In this document: positions 1 to 7,638 of the stretch, piece after piece
Numbering within the stretch: the stretch's first letter is position 1
Layout of the letters: each line of letters begins with the position of its first letter
Assembly: GCF_002864045.1 (NCBI RefSeq)
Contig: NZ_PJPV01000082.1
Coordinates: forward strand, 1-36,093
Direction of reading: 5' to 3'
Source: Endozoicomonas acroporae
Lineage (GTDB): Bacteria > Pseudomonadota > Gammaproteobacteria > Pseudomonadales > Endozoicomonadaceae
DNA: 36,093 nucleotides
Notes under the pieces: model-generated
Told to the model about the DNA's origin: nothing
Seen by the model: only the letters and a program-made list of their open reading frames with translations
Database searches by the model: none
Position numbers and translations under genes: made by a program

Positions 1-5
1 AGTCA

Positions 6-26
6 CCCCGGCATAGCCGGGGGTTT
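6..26 (+). terminator. Probable terminator of a gene left of the window
   Basis: A 7-bp perfect GC-rich stem (CCCCGGC / GCCGGGG) with a 3-nt ATA loop is followed by GTTT. The T-run is short, so termination strength is uncertain. It probably ends a rightward gene lying before base 1. Confidence 0.5.
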
Positions 27-93
27 ACCTAATGATTAAGTTATTTTCCGTCAGTTACTCAGCCATGGTTTTTCGAGTGAGGAAAGCCAACTG

Positions 94-432
94 ATGAACC
101 GCTTTGACCAGTGGGGGGCGGATACCGATTCGCAACTGAAATTCAGTCACTGGGCAGAGTCAGCGTTGATTCCGCGTATCGTCATGACCCTGCACTTTCT
201 GAGAGATATTGTGCAGTATATCGACGGGCATAAGAGTAAACATGTCAGCAACAAACCTCGTTTATCGATGGATATCGAAAGAGGAGATTACTTCGATAAA
301 GATACCGGGCAGCTGCTGTCACCCATCATTGCAGCGGATTTGAGGAATACATCTCCCCTGGTGGAAACACGAGAGATGCTCGCTGATTTTTTCCGTGGTA
401 AAGCATCACAGGCTGGATCAGAAAAGCGCTAA
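94..432 (+). CDS. Hypothetical protein, 112 aa
   Basis: I do not recognise a family. The 112-residue product is soluble and mixed-charge, with no signal peptide or membrane segment. The start is supported by a good ribosome binding site (GAGGAAAG) seven bases before the ATG. It is convergent with the TetR-type gene and their stops abut at 432/433, which leaves no room for a terminator between them. It could be a fragment of a larger degraded gene, since a terminator-like hairpin sits just upstream. Coding status rests on the ribosome binding site and the uninterrupted frame only. Confidence 0.4.
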   Translation: MNRFDQWGADTDSQLKFSHWAESALIPRIVMTLHFLRDIVQYIDGHKSKHVSNKPRLSMDIERGDYFDKDTGQLLSPIIAADLRNTSPLVETREMLADFFRGKASQAGSEKR

Positions 433-1104
433 CTACCTGTGAAGTTTTCGCTGAAGCTTTTCCGGTAAATACAAAGCAAGATATGCCCGTGCAGCTCTCC
501 AGCCTTCCATGGCCATTGTCGGGGTGATATTGCCAAATTCCTGATGAGACATGGCGTACACTTTGTCGGCTATTTGCAGGGCAATGGCAAAAATATTGTA
601 GTCCCCGGGCAGCACCGGTAATTCAAAATAACGTTGATAGATACTCTCGATCTGCCTGCCCAGATCATCATCGTGCTGATGATCAGCAACCAGAATATCA
701 ACATGCAGATGTTGCCCGAGTATCAATGCACGGGCCATCTCGTTTTGCTGATAATACTGCTGCATACGTGTTTCCAGAATAAAGCCAATATCACTCCAGT
801 GGTTAATTTCCTGGTCAGGCAGAGGCCTTGAAACACACTCATCAAAGGCGTCAAATACTTCCTCAGCCAGGGCCTGCAGCAACACTTCAATCTTTGGAAA
901 AAAATGATATAGGGAAGAGGGTGGAATGTCTGCTTTATGGGCAATATCGTACAGTGAAAGACTGGGGGTTGATGCTGTGGTAATCATCTCCCGGGCAACA
1001 CTCAGTATTTTCCGGCGTCGCTCCAGACTTCTGGCCTGCAAGCGCCTGCCCTTTGGTGTGCCAGCCTTATCACTGGCCACCTTCTCAACTGGCAAGACAT
1101 CCAC
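433..1104 (-). CDS. TetR/AcrR family transcriptional regulator
   Basis: A 223-residue protein of typical TetR length. Residues about 25-75 form the N-terminal DNA-binding domain: a recognisable helix-turn-helix (SLYDIAHKADIPPSSLYHFF) with the Y-H-F-F pattern of the family. The C-terminal half is the variable ligand-binding region. The start is supported by a strong GAGGAGAAG ribosome binding site. It is the last gene of the leftward group and overlaps the end of the broken permease gene by 20 bases, so it is probably co-transcribed with the agmatine genes. By position it is a candidate local regulator of the AgDI locus; known AgDI systems of lactic acid bacteria use unrelated regulators. Its effector (agmatine or putrescine would be a natural guess) cannot be read from the sequence. 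Confidence 0.85.
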   Translation of the reverse strand: MDVLPVEKVASDKAGTPKGRRLQARSLERRRKILSVAREMITTASTPSLSLYDIAHKADIPPSSLYHFFPKIEVLLQALAEEVFDAFDECVSRPLPDQEINHWSDIGFILETRMQQYYQQNEMARALILGQHLHVDILVADHQHDDDLGRQIESIYQRYFELPVLPGDYNIFAIALQIADKVYAMSHQEFGNITPTMAMEGWRAARAYLALYLPEKLQRKLHR

Positions 1105-2114
1105 TTAACTTCTCCTCACGTATCTGACGTTTACTGCGCATCCATTCACCGACGCCTATCACTAGCAAAAGGCCGAGTATTGTAGATGAGGTGTGCAACA
1201 GATCATAGGCACCCAGCGGGAAAACAAAAAAGAACACAGCCATGGCCGTTAGTATCCATGGTGCAAAAGCTGCCGCCCTGACCGCCCAGCCATGACGGAT
1301 CAATTGCAGCCCATGGTGCCACTATCCGTTCCAGTGTGGCCAACAGGCCATTGATCAAACCGATCTGTTCAACCGGCAGTGCGGCTAAAATGCCGAAAAC
1401 AGCAAACAGGTAAAGAATGGTAATGAGCCCAACGGCCATCAGTTGAGCAAACGGTAAATCTTTTTCGGGATCTTTTATTTCATCCCCGATGCAGCTAATA
1501 AGGTCGAAGCCAACCAGAGAAAAGATAATGACCGGGAAAAACCGTAAGCCATCATCAAGGCTTGGCGTCAGGGTTTGCAGGTTAATCGGATTGGCTAACC
1601 CGGAGCGATAAAGCGTCATCACGCCACCAATGCCAAGCAGAAAAACCACCACTATCTTACAACAGGCTCCGGCATTGGGAATCCACTTCCCGGTGTCCAG
1701 TGACAGACAACAGATCAACACCGTCAGCCAGGTGGCAACCAGGGCAAACAGTATCTGGTTAGTCAGCGACATTGCTGGCCAGAACATCTGCGCGAAAACA
1801 CCGGCCATCATGATAAACGTGGCTGGCATCCACAAGGCAACATTCACCCAGTACAGCCAGCTGGTGCGAGCAGACCAGCCCACGCCAAAAGCCAGTTTCA
1901 CCCAGTGAACAATGCCGCCACGGGATGGCCAGCGGGTGCCCAGCTCAATGCTGATTAAGGCGTAGGGAATGACAAAAAAGAGGAAGGCAATCAACCACCA
2001 GGTCAGGGATTGAACCCCGATCGACGCTGCTGCTGCCAGACCGTCAATCGTCAGAACGGCACTGAGAGTGAACAGGGTAATATCTTTGCGAGTCAGTCGT
2101 CGGTGAATATTCAT
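1085..2114 (-). pseudogene. Broken second APC-family amine antiporter (aguD paralogue)
   Basis: The N-terminal part, about 268 residues from the start at 2114, aligns along its whole length with the intact permease encoded at 3348-4739 (shared motifs include LTASAS/LAAAAS, YWVNVALWMPA, LPVEQIGLINGLLATL). The frame then shifts into unrelated sequence and stops at 1203. In another frame, 1303-1085 encodes the missing C-terminal tail (FFFVFPLGAYD and GVGEWM match the intact copy). Roughly 120-130 residues, the middle transmembrane helices, are absent between the two parts. The simplest reading is an internal deletion near 1300-1320 that also shifted the frame. Expression of a functional carrier is not expected. 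The gene sits between aguA and the TetR-type gene in the same orientation. Confidence 0.85.
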
Positions 2115-2167
2115 GGATCACCATGCTGGTTATGTTTTTATTGAATCATCTTTTTATTGAACATAGT

Positions 2168-2187
2168 GGGCCAGATCCGTCTGGCCC
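2168..2187 (-). other. Intercistronic hairpin after aguA
   Basis: Perfect 8-bp arms (GGGCCAGA / TCTGGCCC) with a 4-nt loop lie just past the aguA stop, in the 83-bp gap before the broken permease gene. No T-run follows on either strand, so it is more likely an mRNA-stabilising or processing hairpin than a full terminator. Confidence 0.45.
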
Positions 2188-2197
2188 GATGACTGGC

Positions 2198-3289
2198 TTA
2201 CACCGCAGGCACCTGCTGGGTAATACAGTGAATGTTACCGCCGCCAAGCAGTATCTCTCTGGCATCGACACCCACCACTTCATAGCCTGGGTAGAGATCT
2301 TCCAGTAATGCTTTTGCCTCTTCGTCGTATGCGGGATCCAGCAGTGGCAGAATGATCCGCCTATTGGTAATCAGGAAGTTAGCGTAGGAACCGGCCAGAC
2401 GCTCACCGGCGCTGCGCTCCATGCCTTCACAGATATCAATACCACCCGCCTCATCTTCCTGAATGTACAGTGGGCCGGGAATATGCATCTTATGAATCTT
2501 CAGTTGACGACCACGGGCGTCTGTTGCTTCAGACAGCACCCGGAAAGCTTCCTGAGAGATCTCATACTGGGGATCGTTCTCATCGCTGCACCAGGAAAGA
2601 ATCACTTCACCCGGACGCACCACATGAATCAGGTTATCCACATGTCCGTTGGTTTCGTCGTTATAAAGACCCCGTGGAATCCAGATCACTTTCTCGATGT
2701 TCAGGTAGTCACCCAGAATCTCTTCAATCTCAGCCTTGCTCAGATGAGGATTACGGCTTTCATGGAGCAGACACTCTTCGGTGGTAAACAGGGTGCCTTC
2801 ACCATCGACATGAATGGAGCCACCTTCAAGAATTAATGGTGCACGGTAATGGTCATCACGGTTGATCTCGCAGATTTTTCGGGCCACCTGGTCATCCCTA
2901 TCCCATGGGAAATAGAGCCCGTCAACCAGGCCACCCCAGGCGTTGAATTCCCAGTCCACACCACGCCGTTCACCTTGATCATTCACCACATAACTTGGGC
3001 CAATATCACGCATCCATGAATCGTTGGTGGCCATTTCCACCACGCGAATATGCTCTGGCAGCATTCTGCGAGCGTTGTCATACTGTGCGGCAGACACGGC
3101 CATGGTCACAGGTGTCACTTCGGCAATGGCTTTGGCAACATTGACGAACACCTGCTGCGCTGGCTTACCGGCGTAACGCCAGTTATCCGTCCGCTCTGGC
3201 CATGCCATCCACATTTCTGCATGGGGCTCGTGCTCGCCAGGCATGCGAAAACCGTCGTGTTTTGGAGTACTTTCCCAAGACTTGCTCAT
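2198..3289 (-). CDS. aguA: Agmatine deiminase
   Basis: Hydrolyses agmatine to N-carbamoylputrescine and ammonia, in the cytoplasm. The 363 residues match the usual length of the agmatine deiminase branch of the peptidylarginine-deiminase fold (PF04371). Visible hallmarks are WMRDIGP near residue 93, the [12 protein letters not shown] block, a GHVDNL block carrying the catalytic histidine, and the C-terminal [13 protein letters not shown] motif with the nucleophilic cysteine at about residue 355. The start is preceded by AAGGAAA seven bases upstream. It lies 58 bp downstream of the antiporter gene in the same orientation. Its partners here are a putrescine carbamoyltransferase and a carbamate kinase. 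I see no N-carbamoylputrescine amidohydrolase gene, which points to the energy-yielding pathway and not the biosynthetic putrescine route. Confidence 0.95.
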   Translation of the reverse strand: MSKSWESTPKHDGFRMPGEHEPHAEMWMAWPERTDNWRYAGKPAQQVFVNVAKAIAEVTPVTMAVSAAQYDNARRMLPEHIRVVEMATNDSWMRDIGPSYVVNDQGERRGVDWEFNAWGGLVDGLYFPWDRDDQVARKICEINRDDHYRAPLILEGGSIHVDGEGTLFTTEECLLHESRNPHLSKAEIEEILGDYLNIEKVIWIPRGLYNDETNGHVDNLIHVVRPGEVILSWCSDENDPQYEISQEAFRVLSEATDARGRQLKIHKMHIPGPLYIQEDEAGGIDICEGMERSAGERLAGSYANFLITNRRIILPLLDPAYDEEAKALLEDLYPGYEVVGVDAREILLGGGNIHCITQQVPAV

Positions 3290-3347
3290 TTGTATTTTCC
3301 TTACTGCTTTATTGTTACAACAATTGAGTCATTAAACATTGGATTGC

Positions 3348-4739
3348 TCAGGCGGTGGCCACTTGCATGCGTTTGGCTGCTGTGCCCAGTATCCATTCAC
3401 CAATACCAATCGTGATGGCGATACCCAGGGCGACAGGCAGGGAGTAATTCCAGTCAACATTGCCATTGCCGATGTCCGGGAAGACAAAAAGAACAACGGC
3501 CTGAACAATAAACAGGAAGCAGATGGTGCTGAGTACGGCCTGAACGGCTATGCTTCCGGGCACTTTGTAAGGGCGTTCTCTGTGAGGGTCGCTGACACGC
3601 AGTTTGAAGAACGCCGGGAACATAAACAGATAAGGCAGCAGGAAGATGCAGGACGAGAAGGCAAAGATTGACCAGAACAGCTCGTCACTTTCACCGGAAG
3701 TCAGGCCATAGAGCAGAATGACCACGGTAGATACCATGCCGGTAATCATGTTCGCACCCACCGGAGTTTTGTGTACCGGATGCTCTTTAGCAACAAATTC
3801 CGGCAGTTCACCCGCTTGCGCAGCTTCCATGGCGGCACGGCTGGCACCCATCGTCCAGGTGGTCATATTGGCAATGAACGTTAACAGCGCCAGAGAACCA
3901 ATGCCGTATACCATGAATTGGCCAAAAGCACCGTCACCAAATAGCGTTCTCAAAGTGGAGACAATACCAGCAACCAGACCAATCTCTTCTACTGGCAATG
4001 CCAGCAAAATACCGAGGGTTCCGAAGACATAAAGTCCGGTGACAATGGCGGCGGAAATCAGAATGGATTTGGGAATATCCCGGCGTGGGTTTTTGATTTC
4101 CGAGCCCATGCAGGCAATCAGCTCAAAGCCCATCAGGTTGAAGATAATGACCGGCAGGAAACCAAGGCCTGAATCAAAAGAGGGCATCATTGAGCTCAGG
4201 GTAAATTCATTGGCAACACCGTTCTGGCTGGCATACCAGAAGCCCCCGACACCCAGAACCACAATAACAATGACCTTGAACAGTGCCCCAAGATTGGTTA
4301 CCCAGACACCGGCATCCACAGAGATATTACAGATCCAGATAGTCAGCCAGGTCAGGCCAATACAGATCAGGATTTGCCACCAGAGCCCAAGGTCCGGAAA
4401 GAACATCTCGGCAAACATACCAGCAAACATGATGTATACCGCAGGCATCCAGAGCCCAACGTTAATCCAGTAGAACCAGGTGGTTCTTACCGCCCACTTG
4501 AAGCCAAAGGCTTTTTTTACCCAGTCGTATATTCCGCCATCTCCGGGATAGGTTGTGCCAAGCTCTGATGAGATAAGGCCGTAGGGAATTACAAAAAGAA
4601 CCAGCGTAATAAGCCACCAGACGATCGATGATGGACCGATTGACGCACTGGCCGTCAGCCCGTCAACCACCAGTACAGCGCAGACACTGAACAGGGTCAG
4701 GCTGGGCAATCCCATTTTCCCCGTTGCTTCATTGGACAT
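3348..4739 (-). CDS. aguD: APC-family permease, probable agmatine/putrescine antiporter
   Basis: A 463-residue integral membrane protein with about twelve hydrophobic helices and the layout of the amino acid-polyamine-organocation superfamily. The N-terminal segment has the small-residue helix-1 stretch typical of APC carriers (VDGLTASASIGPSS), and a conserved GxEI-like loop follows helix 6 (FNLMGFELIACMGSEIKNPRRDIPKS). It resembles the glutamate/GABA and agmatine/putrescine antiporter branch. The assignment to agmatine/putrescine exchange comes from context: it is first in the leftward group ahead of aguA and opposite the carbamoyltransferase. The start is well supported (GAGGGG eight bases before ATG). 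An FNR-type promoter lies about 120 bp upstream. Substrate specificity within the family is not certain from sequence. Confidence 0.8.
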   Translation of the reverse strand: MSNEATGKMGLPSLTLFSVCAVLVVDGLTASASIGPSSIVWWLITLVLFVIPYGLISSELGTTYPGDGGIYDWVKKAFGFKWAVRTTWFYWINVGLWMPAVYIMFAGMFAEMFFPDLGLWWQILICIGLTWLTIWICNISVDAGVWVTNLGALFKVIVIVVLGVGGFWYASQNGVANEFTLSSMMPSFDSGLGFLPVIIFNLMGFELIACMGSEIKNPRRDIPKSILISAAIVTGLYVFGTLGILLALPVEEIGLVAGIVSTLRTLFGDGAFGQFMVYGIGSLALLTFIANMTTWTMGASRAAMEAAQAGELPEFVAKEHPVHKTPVGANMITGMVSTVVILLYGLTSGESDELFWSIFAFSSCIFLLPYLFMFPAFFKLRVSDPHRERPYKVPGSIAVQAVLSTICFLFIVQAVVLFVFPDIGNGNVDWNYSLPVALGIAITIGIGEWILGTAAKRMQVATA

Positions 4740-4864
4740 TATTCATTCCCCTCTAAGGCAGTTGTTGGCCGCTTATTATTCAATCCGGCAGTCAGTTACC
4801 GGGATCAGCCAGCTTTCTGAATGCAGGATCAGTCAAACATCGATTTATTTTCAGCTTGATAAAC

Positions 4865-4905
4865 ATGATAAATATCGGCTTATTTTCGATATTGATCTAA
4901 ATCAT
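4865..4905 (-). promoter_or_regulatory. FNR/ANR-type class II promoter for the aguD-aguA group
   Basis: On the + strand 4892-4905 reads TTGATctaaATCAT, nine of ten matches to the FNR half-sites (TTGAT-N4-ATCAA). Reading leftward, a -10-like TATCAT occupies 4870-4865, giving a predicted start near 4858. That places the FNR box centre about 40.5 bp upstream, the spacing of FNR-activated class II promoters. The start site is predicted, not measured. Confidence 0.7.
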
Positions 4906-4997
4906 TTAATTGTTCTTATTTGCTATGGAATTTAAAAAATGCTTCCGATTGCCCGCCATTCGCTGCCAGAAGAAGACTGGCTGCTTGTGCTTTTGTG

Positions 4998-5039
4998 GGC
5001 AGTTGGCAGTTGGCAGTTGGCAGTTGGCAGTTGGCAGTT
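4998..5039. repeat. Six tandem copies of the heptamer GGCAGTT
   Basis: Six perfect consecutive 7-bp units lie in the divergent intergenic region between the two AgDI promoters, about 95 bp from the leftward FNR box and 135 bp from the rightward one. A unit length not divisible by three would shift frame in a coding region. I found no convincing gene across it, so any effect would be on promoter spacing or looping. Confidence 0.95.
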
Positions 5040-5160
5040 GCGACTTTATCCAGCCTCGGTCAGATGTGGAAATTATTTTCAGGTGATGTTTTCGGTCGAT
5101 TTAGTCTTGGTGGGGCTGCTATTTATGCAAAAAATCTCATTAGAGTTAAAAATAAAATCA

Positions 5161-5200
5161 ATATTTATCAATATTGATCTGAATCAATGCTGATAAATAT
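5161..5200. promoter_or_regulatory. 40-bp palindrome centred on the rightward FNR box
   Basis: Perfect 10-bp outer arms (ATATTTATCA / TGATAAATAT) flank the FNR box symmetrically about 5180.5, with 17 of 20 positions pairing overall. The outer motif, extended as TGATAAATATCGG, recurs exactly at 4866-4878 in the leftward promoter and at 5191-5203 here. It may be the operator of a second regulator, such as the TetR-type protein of this locus. Confidence 0.6.
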
Positions 5201-5214
5201 CGGGATTTTATAGT
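5174..5214 (+). promoter_or_regulatory. FNR/ANR-type class II promoter for ptcA-arcC
   Basis: TTGATctgaATCAA at 5174-5187 is a perfect FNR consensus. A -10-like TATAGT lies at 5209-5214, giving a predicted start near 5221, 41 bp from the box centre. ANR activates the arginine deiminase operon of Pseudomonas aeruginosa with the same geometry, which supports anaerobic control of this related ATP-yielding pathway. Confidence 0.8.
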
Positions 5215-5275
5215 GTGTTCAACGACGAGAGCACAGACGACAACAGTGCTCCTAAGCTTCAGTTTCCAAGACCTG

Positions 5276-5298
5276 CTGATGGAGACACCATCAGTTTT
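5276..5298 (+). terminator. Leader hairpin with T-run ahead of ptcA
   Basis: A perfect 7-bp stem (CTGATGG / CCATCAG), loop AGACA, then TTTT, lies about 55-75 nt into the predicted 145-nt leader and 68 bp before the ptcA start. It could act as an attenuator or a weak leader terminator. No competing antiterminator was worked out. Confidence 0.45.
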
Positions 5299-5365
5299 AA
5301 GAAAAGACGGATGCACTGCTCTGGGTAAACAGGGCGTGCATTGCATAAAGACCAGGAGTATTACC

Positions 5366-6412
5366 ATGAAACTGCCATCTTCCAGTGCTACCAACCTGCA
5401 CAAGCCAGAACTGAAGCACTTCCTGAAAACTCAGGATTACACCCGTCAAGACCTGGAAGGCATTCTGGAATTGATGAGCCTGCTTAAAGAAGCCCGTAAG
5501 GCCAATGCCGTTCCGCAACTGTTCAAAGGCAAGTCGGTTGCCATGATTTTTGAGCAGCCATCCACCCGTACCCGTGTTTCCTTTGAAACCGCCGCCACCA
5601 TCCTTGGCGGACATGGCTTGTTCCTGTCACCAAAAGATATCCACCTGGGAGCGAAAGAAAGTCTGGCAGACACCAGTCGTGTACTTTCCCGTATGTGTGA
5701 TGTCATCCTGGCCCGTGTGGATGACCATAAAACGGTTGCAGGCCTGGCTGAACACGCCACTGTTCCGGTTATCAATGGTCTCTGTGACTGGCTGCACCCA
5801 ACCCAGATGATGGCCGACCTGTTCACCATGATGGAACACCTGCCTGAAGGCAAGAAAATGGACGATCTGACCGTTGCCTTCGTTGGTGATGCCACTAACG
5901 TCTGCTCTGACCTGATGTTCTGCTGCACCAAATTTGGCATGCACTTCAAACACATTGGCCCTGAGAAGTATCAGGCTCCTCAGCTGTGGCAGGATATCGC
6001 CAAAGAAAACTGCGAAATCTACGGTGGTCGCCTCACCGTGACTGACGACACCAACGAAGTAGAAGGCTGTGACATTATTGTTGCTGACAGCTTCTACTGG
6101 TTCGGTCAGGAAGCTGAAAAAGAAGAGCGTCTGGCTACCTTCATTCCCAACTATGTAGTGACTGAAGAGATGATGGCCAAGGCCGGTGAAAATGCCATGT
6201 TCATGCACTGCCTGCCTGCCAATGACCAGCGCGAGTGCACCAGGGAAGTCATGGATGGACCACGCTCCGTGATCTTTGACGAAGCGGAAAACCGCCTGAC
6301 CGCTCAAATGGCCCTGCTGGTTTACCTGACTCATAAACATATTGAAGTGCCAACTGAAGAAACACTGGCTTTCCATCAGGATCGTATCGAAACCTTCCTC
6401 AGCCGATTCTAA
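5366..6412 (+). CDS. ptcA: Putrescine carbamoyltransferase
   Basis: Phosphorolyses N-carbamoylputrescine to putrescine and carbamoyl phosphate. The start is the ATG at 5366, with AGGAG at 5354-5358; a longer open frame begins at 5213 but has no ribosome binding site. The 348 residues carry the carbamoyl-phosphate motif STRTR (66-70), HPTQ (144-147) and HCLPA (281-285) of the transcarbamylase family. The ornithine-binding SMG motif of ornithine carbamoyltransferases is absent: the equivalent stretch reads SFYWFGQEAE (242-251). Features such as EHLPEGKK and the VTDD-x3-VEG block resemble the putrescine enzyme of Enterococcus. With aguA opposite and no arginine deiminase gene in the window, the putrescine enzyme is the better call, although an ornithine enzyme is not fully excluded. 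Confidence 0.82.
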   Translation: MKLPSSSATNLHKPELKHFLKTQDYTRQDLEGILELMSLLKEARKANAVPQLFKGKSVAMIFEQPSTRTRVSFETAATILGGHGLFLSPKDIHLGAKESLADTSRVLSRMCDVILARVDDHKTVAGLAEHATVPVINGLCDWLHPTQMMADLFTMMEHLPEGKKMDDLTVAFVGDATNVCSDLMFCCTKFGMHFKHIGPEKYQAPQLWQDIAKENCEIYGGRLTVTDDTNEVEGCDIIVADSFYWFGQEAEKEERLATFIPNYVVTEEMMAKAGENAMFMHCLPANDQRECTREVMDGPRSVIFDEAENRLTAQMALLVYLTHKHIEVPTEETLAFHQDRIETFLSRF

Positions 6413-6422
6413 TCAACCATTT

Positions 6423-6452
6423 TGGTGGCCCGGCTCCGGGCTGCCATTTTTT
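6423..6452 (+). terminator. Intrinsic terminator between ptcA and arcC
   Basis: A 9-bp stem (TGGTGGCCC with GGGCTGCCA, two G-T pairs) and a 6-nt loop are followed directly by TTTTTT. It lies in the 76-bp gap between two genes of one operon, so it may lower arcC expression relative to ptcA by partial termination. Confidence 0.7.
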
Positions 6453-6488
6453 CTCATTCAACCTCAATAAATCATAACGAGGGCTTTT

Positions 6489-7397
6489 ATGGATAAGCCT
6501 ATTCTGGTTGTCGCTATCGGTGGTAATGCACTGCTGCAGCGTGGCGAGTTAATGAGCTGTGAAAATCAGCGGAAAAGTGTTGCCGCCACTGCCCAGTCAC
6601 TGGCCAAACTGAGCGAAAATTATCGTCTGGTTATTGTGCACGGTAATGGCCCACAGGTTGGCCTGCTGGCTTTGCAGAACCTCTCTTATCGTGACTGCCC
6701 GCCATACCCGATGGATGTTCTGGGTGCTGAAACCCAGGGTATGATTGGCTATTTGCTGGAGCAGGGCATCCGCAAAGAACTGCCCCAAGCGGAAGTGACC
6801 ACGCTGGTGACCCAGGTTTTGGTGGATGCCAATGATCCGTCTATTGCCGATCCATCGAAGTTTATCGGTCCTGTGTATGACAGGGAAACCGCTGAAAAGC
6901 TGGCGACAGAGCATGGCTGGACCATCAAACCCGATGGTGCTTACTGGCGTCGTGTCGTTCCTTCACCGGCTCCGGTCAAAGTCATGGAAACGGATGCCAT
7001 CAAGTGCCTTCTGAATCGCAACCATATTGTTATCTGTGGTGGCGGCGGTGGTGCCCCAGTGGTAAAAAATGGCCCGGACATTGAAGGTTTTGAGGCCGTT
7101 ATCGACAAGGATGCCACAGCGTCGATGCTGGCTCAGGAAATCGGGGCTGCCGAGCTGCTTATTCTGACCGATGGCGCTCATGTGTGTGTCGACTGGGGCA
7201 AGCCAAGTGAACGACCATTGACTGATGTTACTGTCACCGAAATGCGAGGCTATGCCTTCGCTGCCGGATCCATGGGACCCAAAGTGGATGCCTGCTGTGC
7301 CTTTGCCGAGAAGACCGGAGGTATTGGTAATATCGGTGATTTATACCATGCACTGGATGTGATGAACCGGACGACAGGCACCCGTATTCACCGTTAA
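6489..7397 (+). CDS. arcC: Carbamate kinase
   Basis: Transfers the phosphate of carbamoyl phosphate to ADP, giving ATP, CO2 and ammonia: the energy-yielding step of the pathway. The 302 residues are full length for the family (amino acid kinase fold). Hallmarks are VVAIGGNALL at 7-16, the HGNGPQVG block near residue 51, CGGGGGAPVV in the middle, the DKDATASMLA segment and the GSMGPKVDA motif towards the C-terminus. A GAGG ribosome binding site lies six bases before the ATG. It follows ptcA in the same orientation. The frequent ornithine/arginine neighbours (arcA, arcD) are missing, in keeping with agmatine as substrate. Confidence 0.95.
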   Translation: MDKPILVVAIGGNALLQRGELMSCENQRKSVAATAQSLAKLSENYRLVIVHGNGPQVGLLALQNLSYRDCPPYPMDVLGAETQGMIGYLLEQGIRKELPQAEVTTLVTQVLVDANDPSIADPSKFIGPVYDRETAEKLATEHGWTIKPDGAYWRRVVPSPAPVKVMETDAIKCLLNRNHIVICGGGGGAPVVKNGPDIEGFEAVIDKDATASMLAQEIGAAELLILTDGAHVCVDWGKPSERPLTDVTVTEMRGYAFAAGSMGPKVDACCAFAEKTGGIGNIGDLYHALDVMNRTTGTRIHR

Positions 7398-7399
7398 CT

Positions 7400-7477
7400 G
7401 CACAAAGCCCCAAAACTCAATTCGAAAAGGAACTGGATAGTTATACGTTTAAGTCTGATCTATCTTGGTTTTTATAA
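7400..7477 (+). pseudogene. C-terminal scrap of an acyl-CoA synthetase gene
   Basis: The frame starting at 7400 reads AQSPKTQFEKELDSYTFKSD, then LSWFL and a stop. This matches the last residues of the acyl-CoA synthetase encoded at 9663-11600 (AEFEKTLGVYTFKSALS). At DNA level 16 bases are identical (7442-7457 and 11574-11589), within about 38 bp of clear similarity. There is no start codon and no upstream part, so it is a remnant of a second copy, sitting immediately after the arcC stop. Confidence 0.75.
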
Positions 7478-7569
7478 TTATTAATACACACTATTCGTTG
7501 TGTACTTGACGATCGCAAGAGAAACGGAAGGCTGGCCGGTTACCATCACCGCCGAATGCGACAAACCAT

Positions 7570-7608
7570 AAAAAACACAGCAGGCCCGATTCTTTCGGGT
7601 CTGCTGTG
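7570..7608 (-). terminator. Intrinsic terminator of the LRR-NEL gene
   Basis: Fourteen-base arms (7576-7589 and 7595-7608, one mismatch) form a strong hairpin. On the minus strand it is followed by TTTTTT (7575-7570). It lies 31 bp past the stop of the leftward gene. There is no T-run on the + strand, so it does not obviously serve arcC. Confidence 0.85.
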
Positions 7609-7638
7609 GCAGGTCATCAGGTCACAATCAGGCACTGT

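Noticed and set aside
4920..5193. Open frames running through the GGCAGTT repeat
   Set aside because: They exist only because the repeat has no stop in two frames; no ribosome binding site, odd composition, and they cross the FNR promoter.
5213..5365. N-terminal extension of ptcA
   Set aside because: In frame but before the AGGAG-supported ATG at 5366, starting upstream of the predicted transcription start and containing the leader hairpin.
5446..6376. Long antisense frames opposite ptcA, and similar ones opposite uxuB, uxuA and the ABC genes
   Set aside because: Shadows of well-supported genes on the other strand.
5366..6412. Ornithine carbamoyltransferase (argF/arcB)
   Set aside because: The SMG ornithine motif is missing and the neighbours are agmatine genes; kept only as an alternative.
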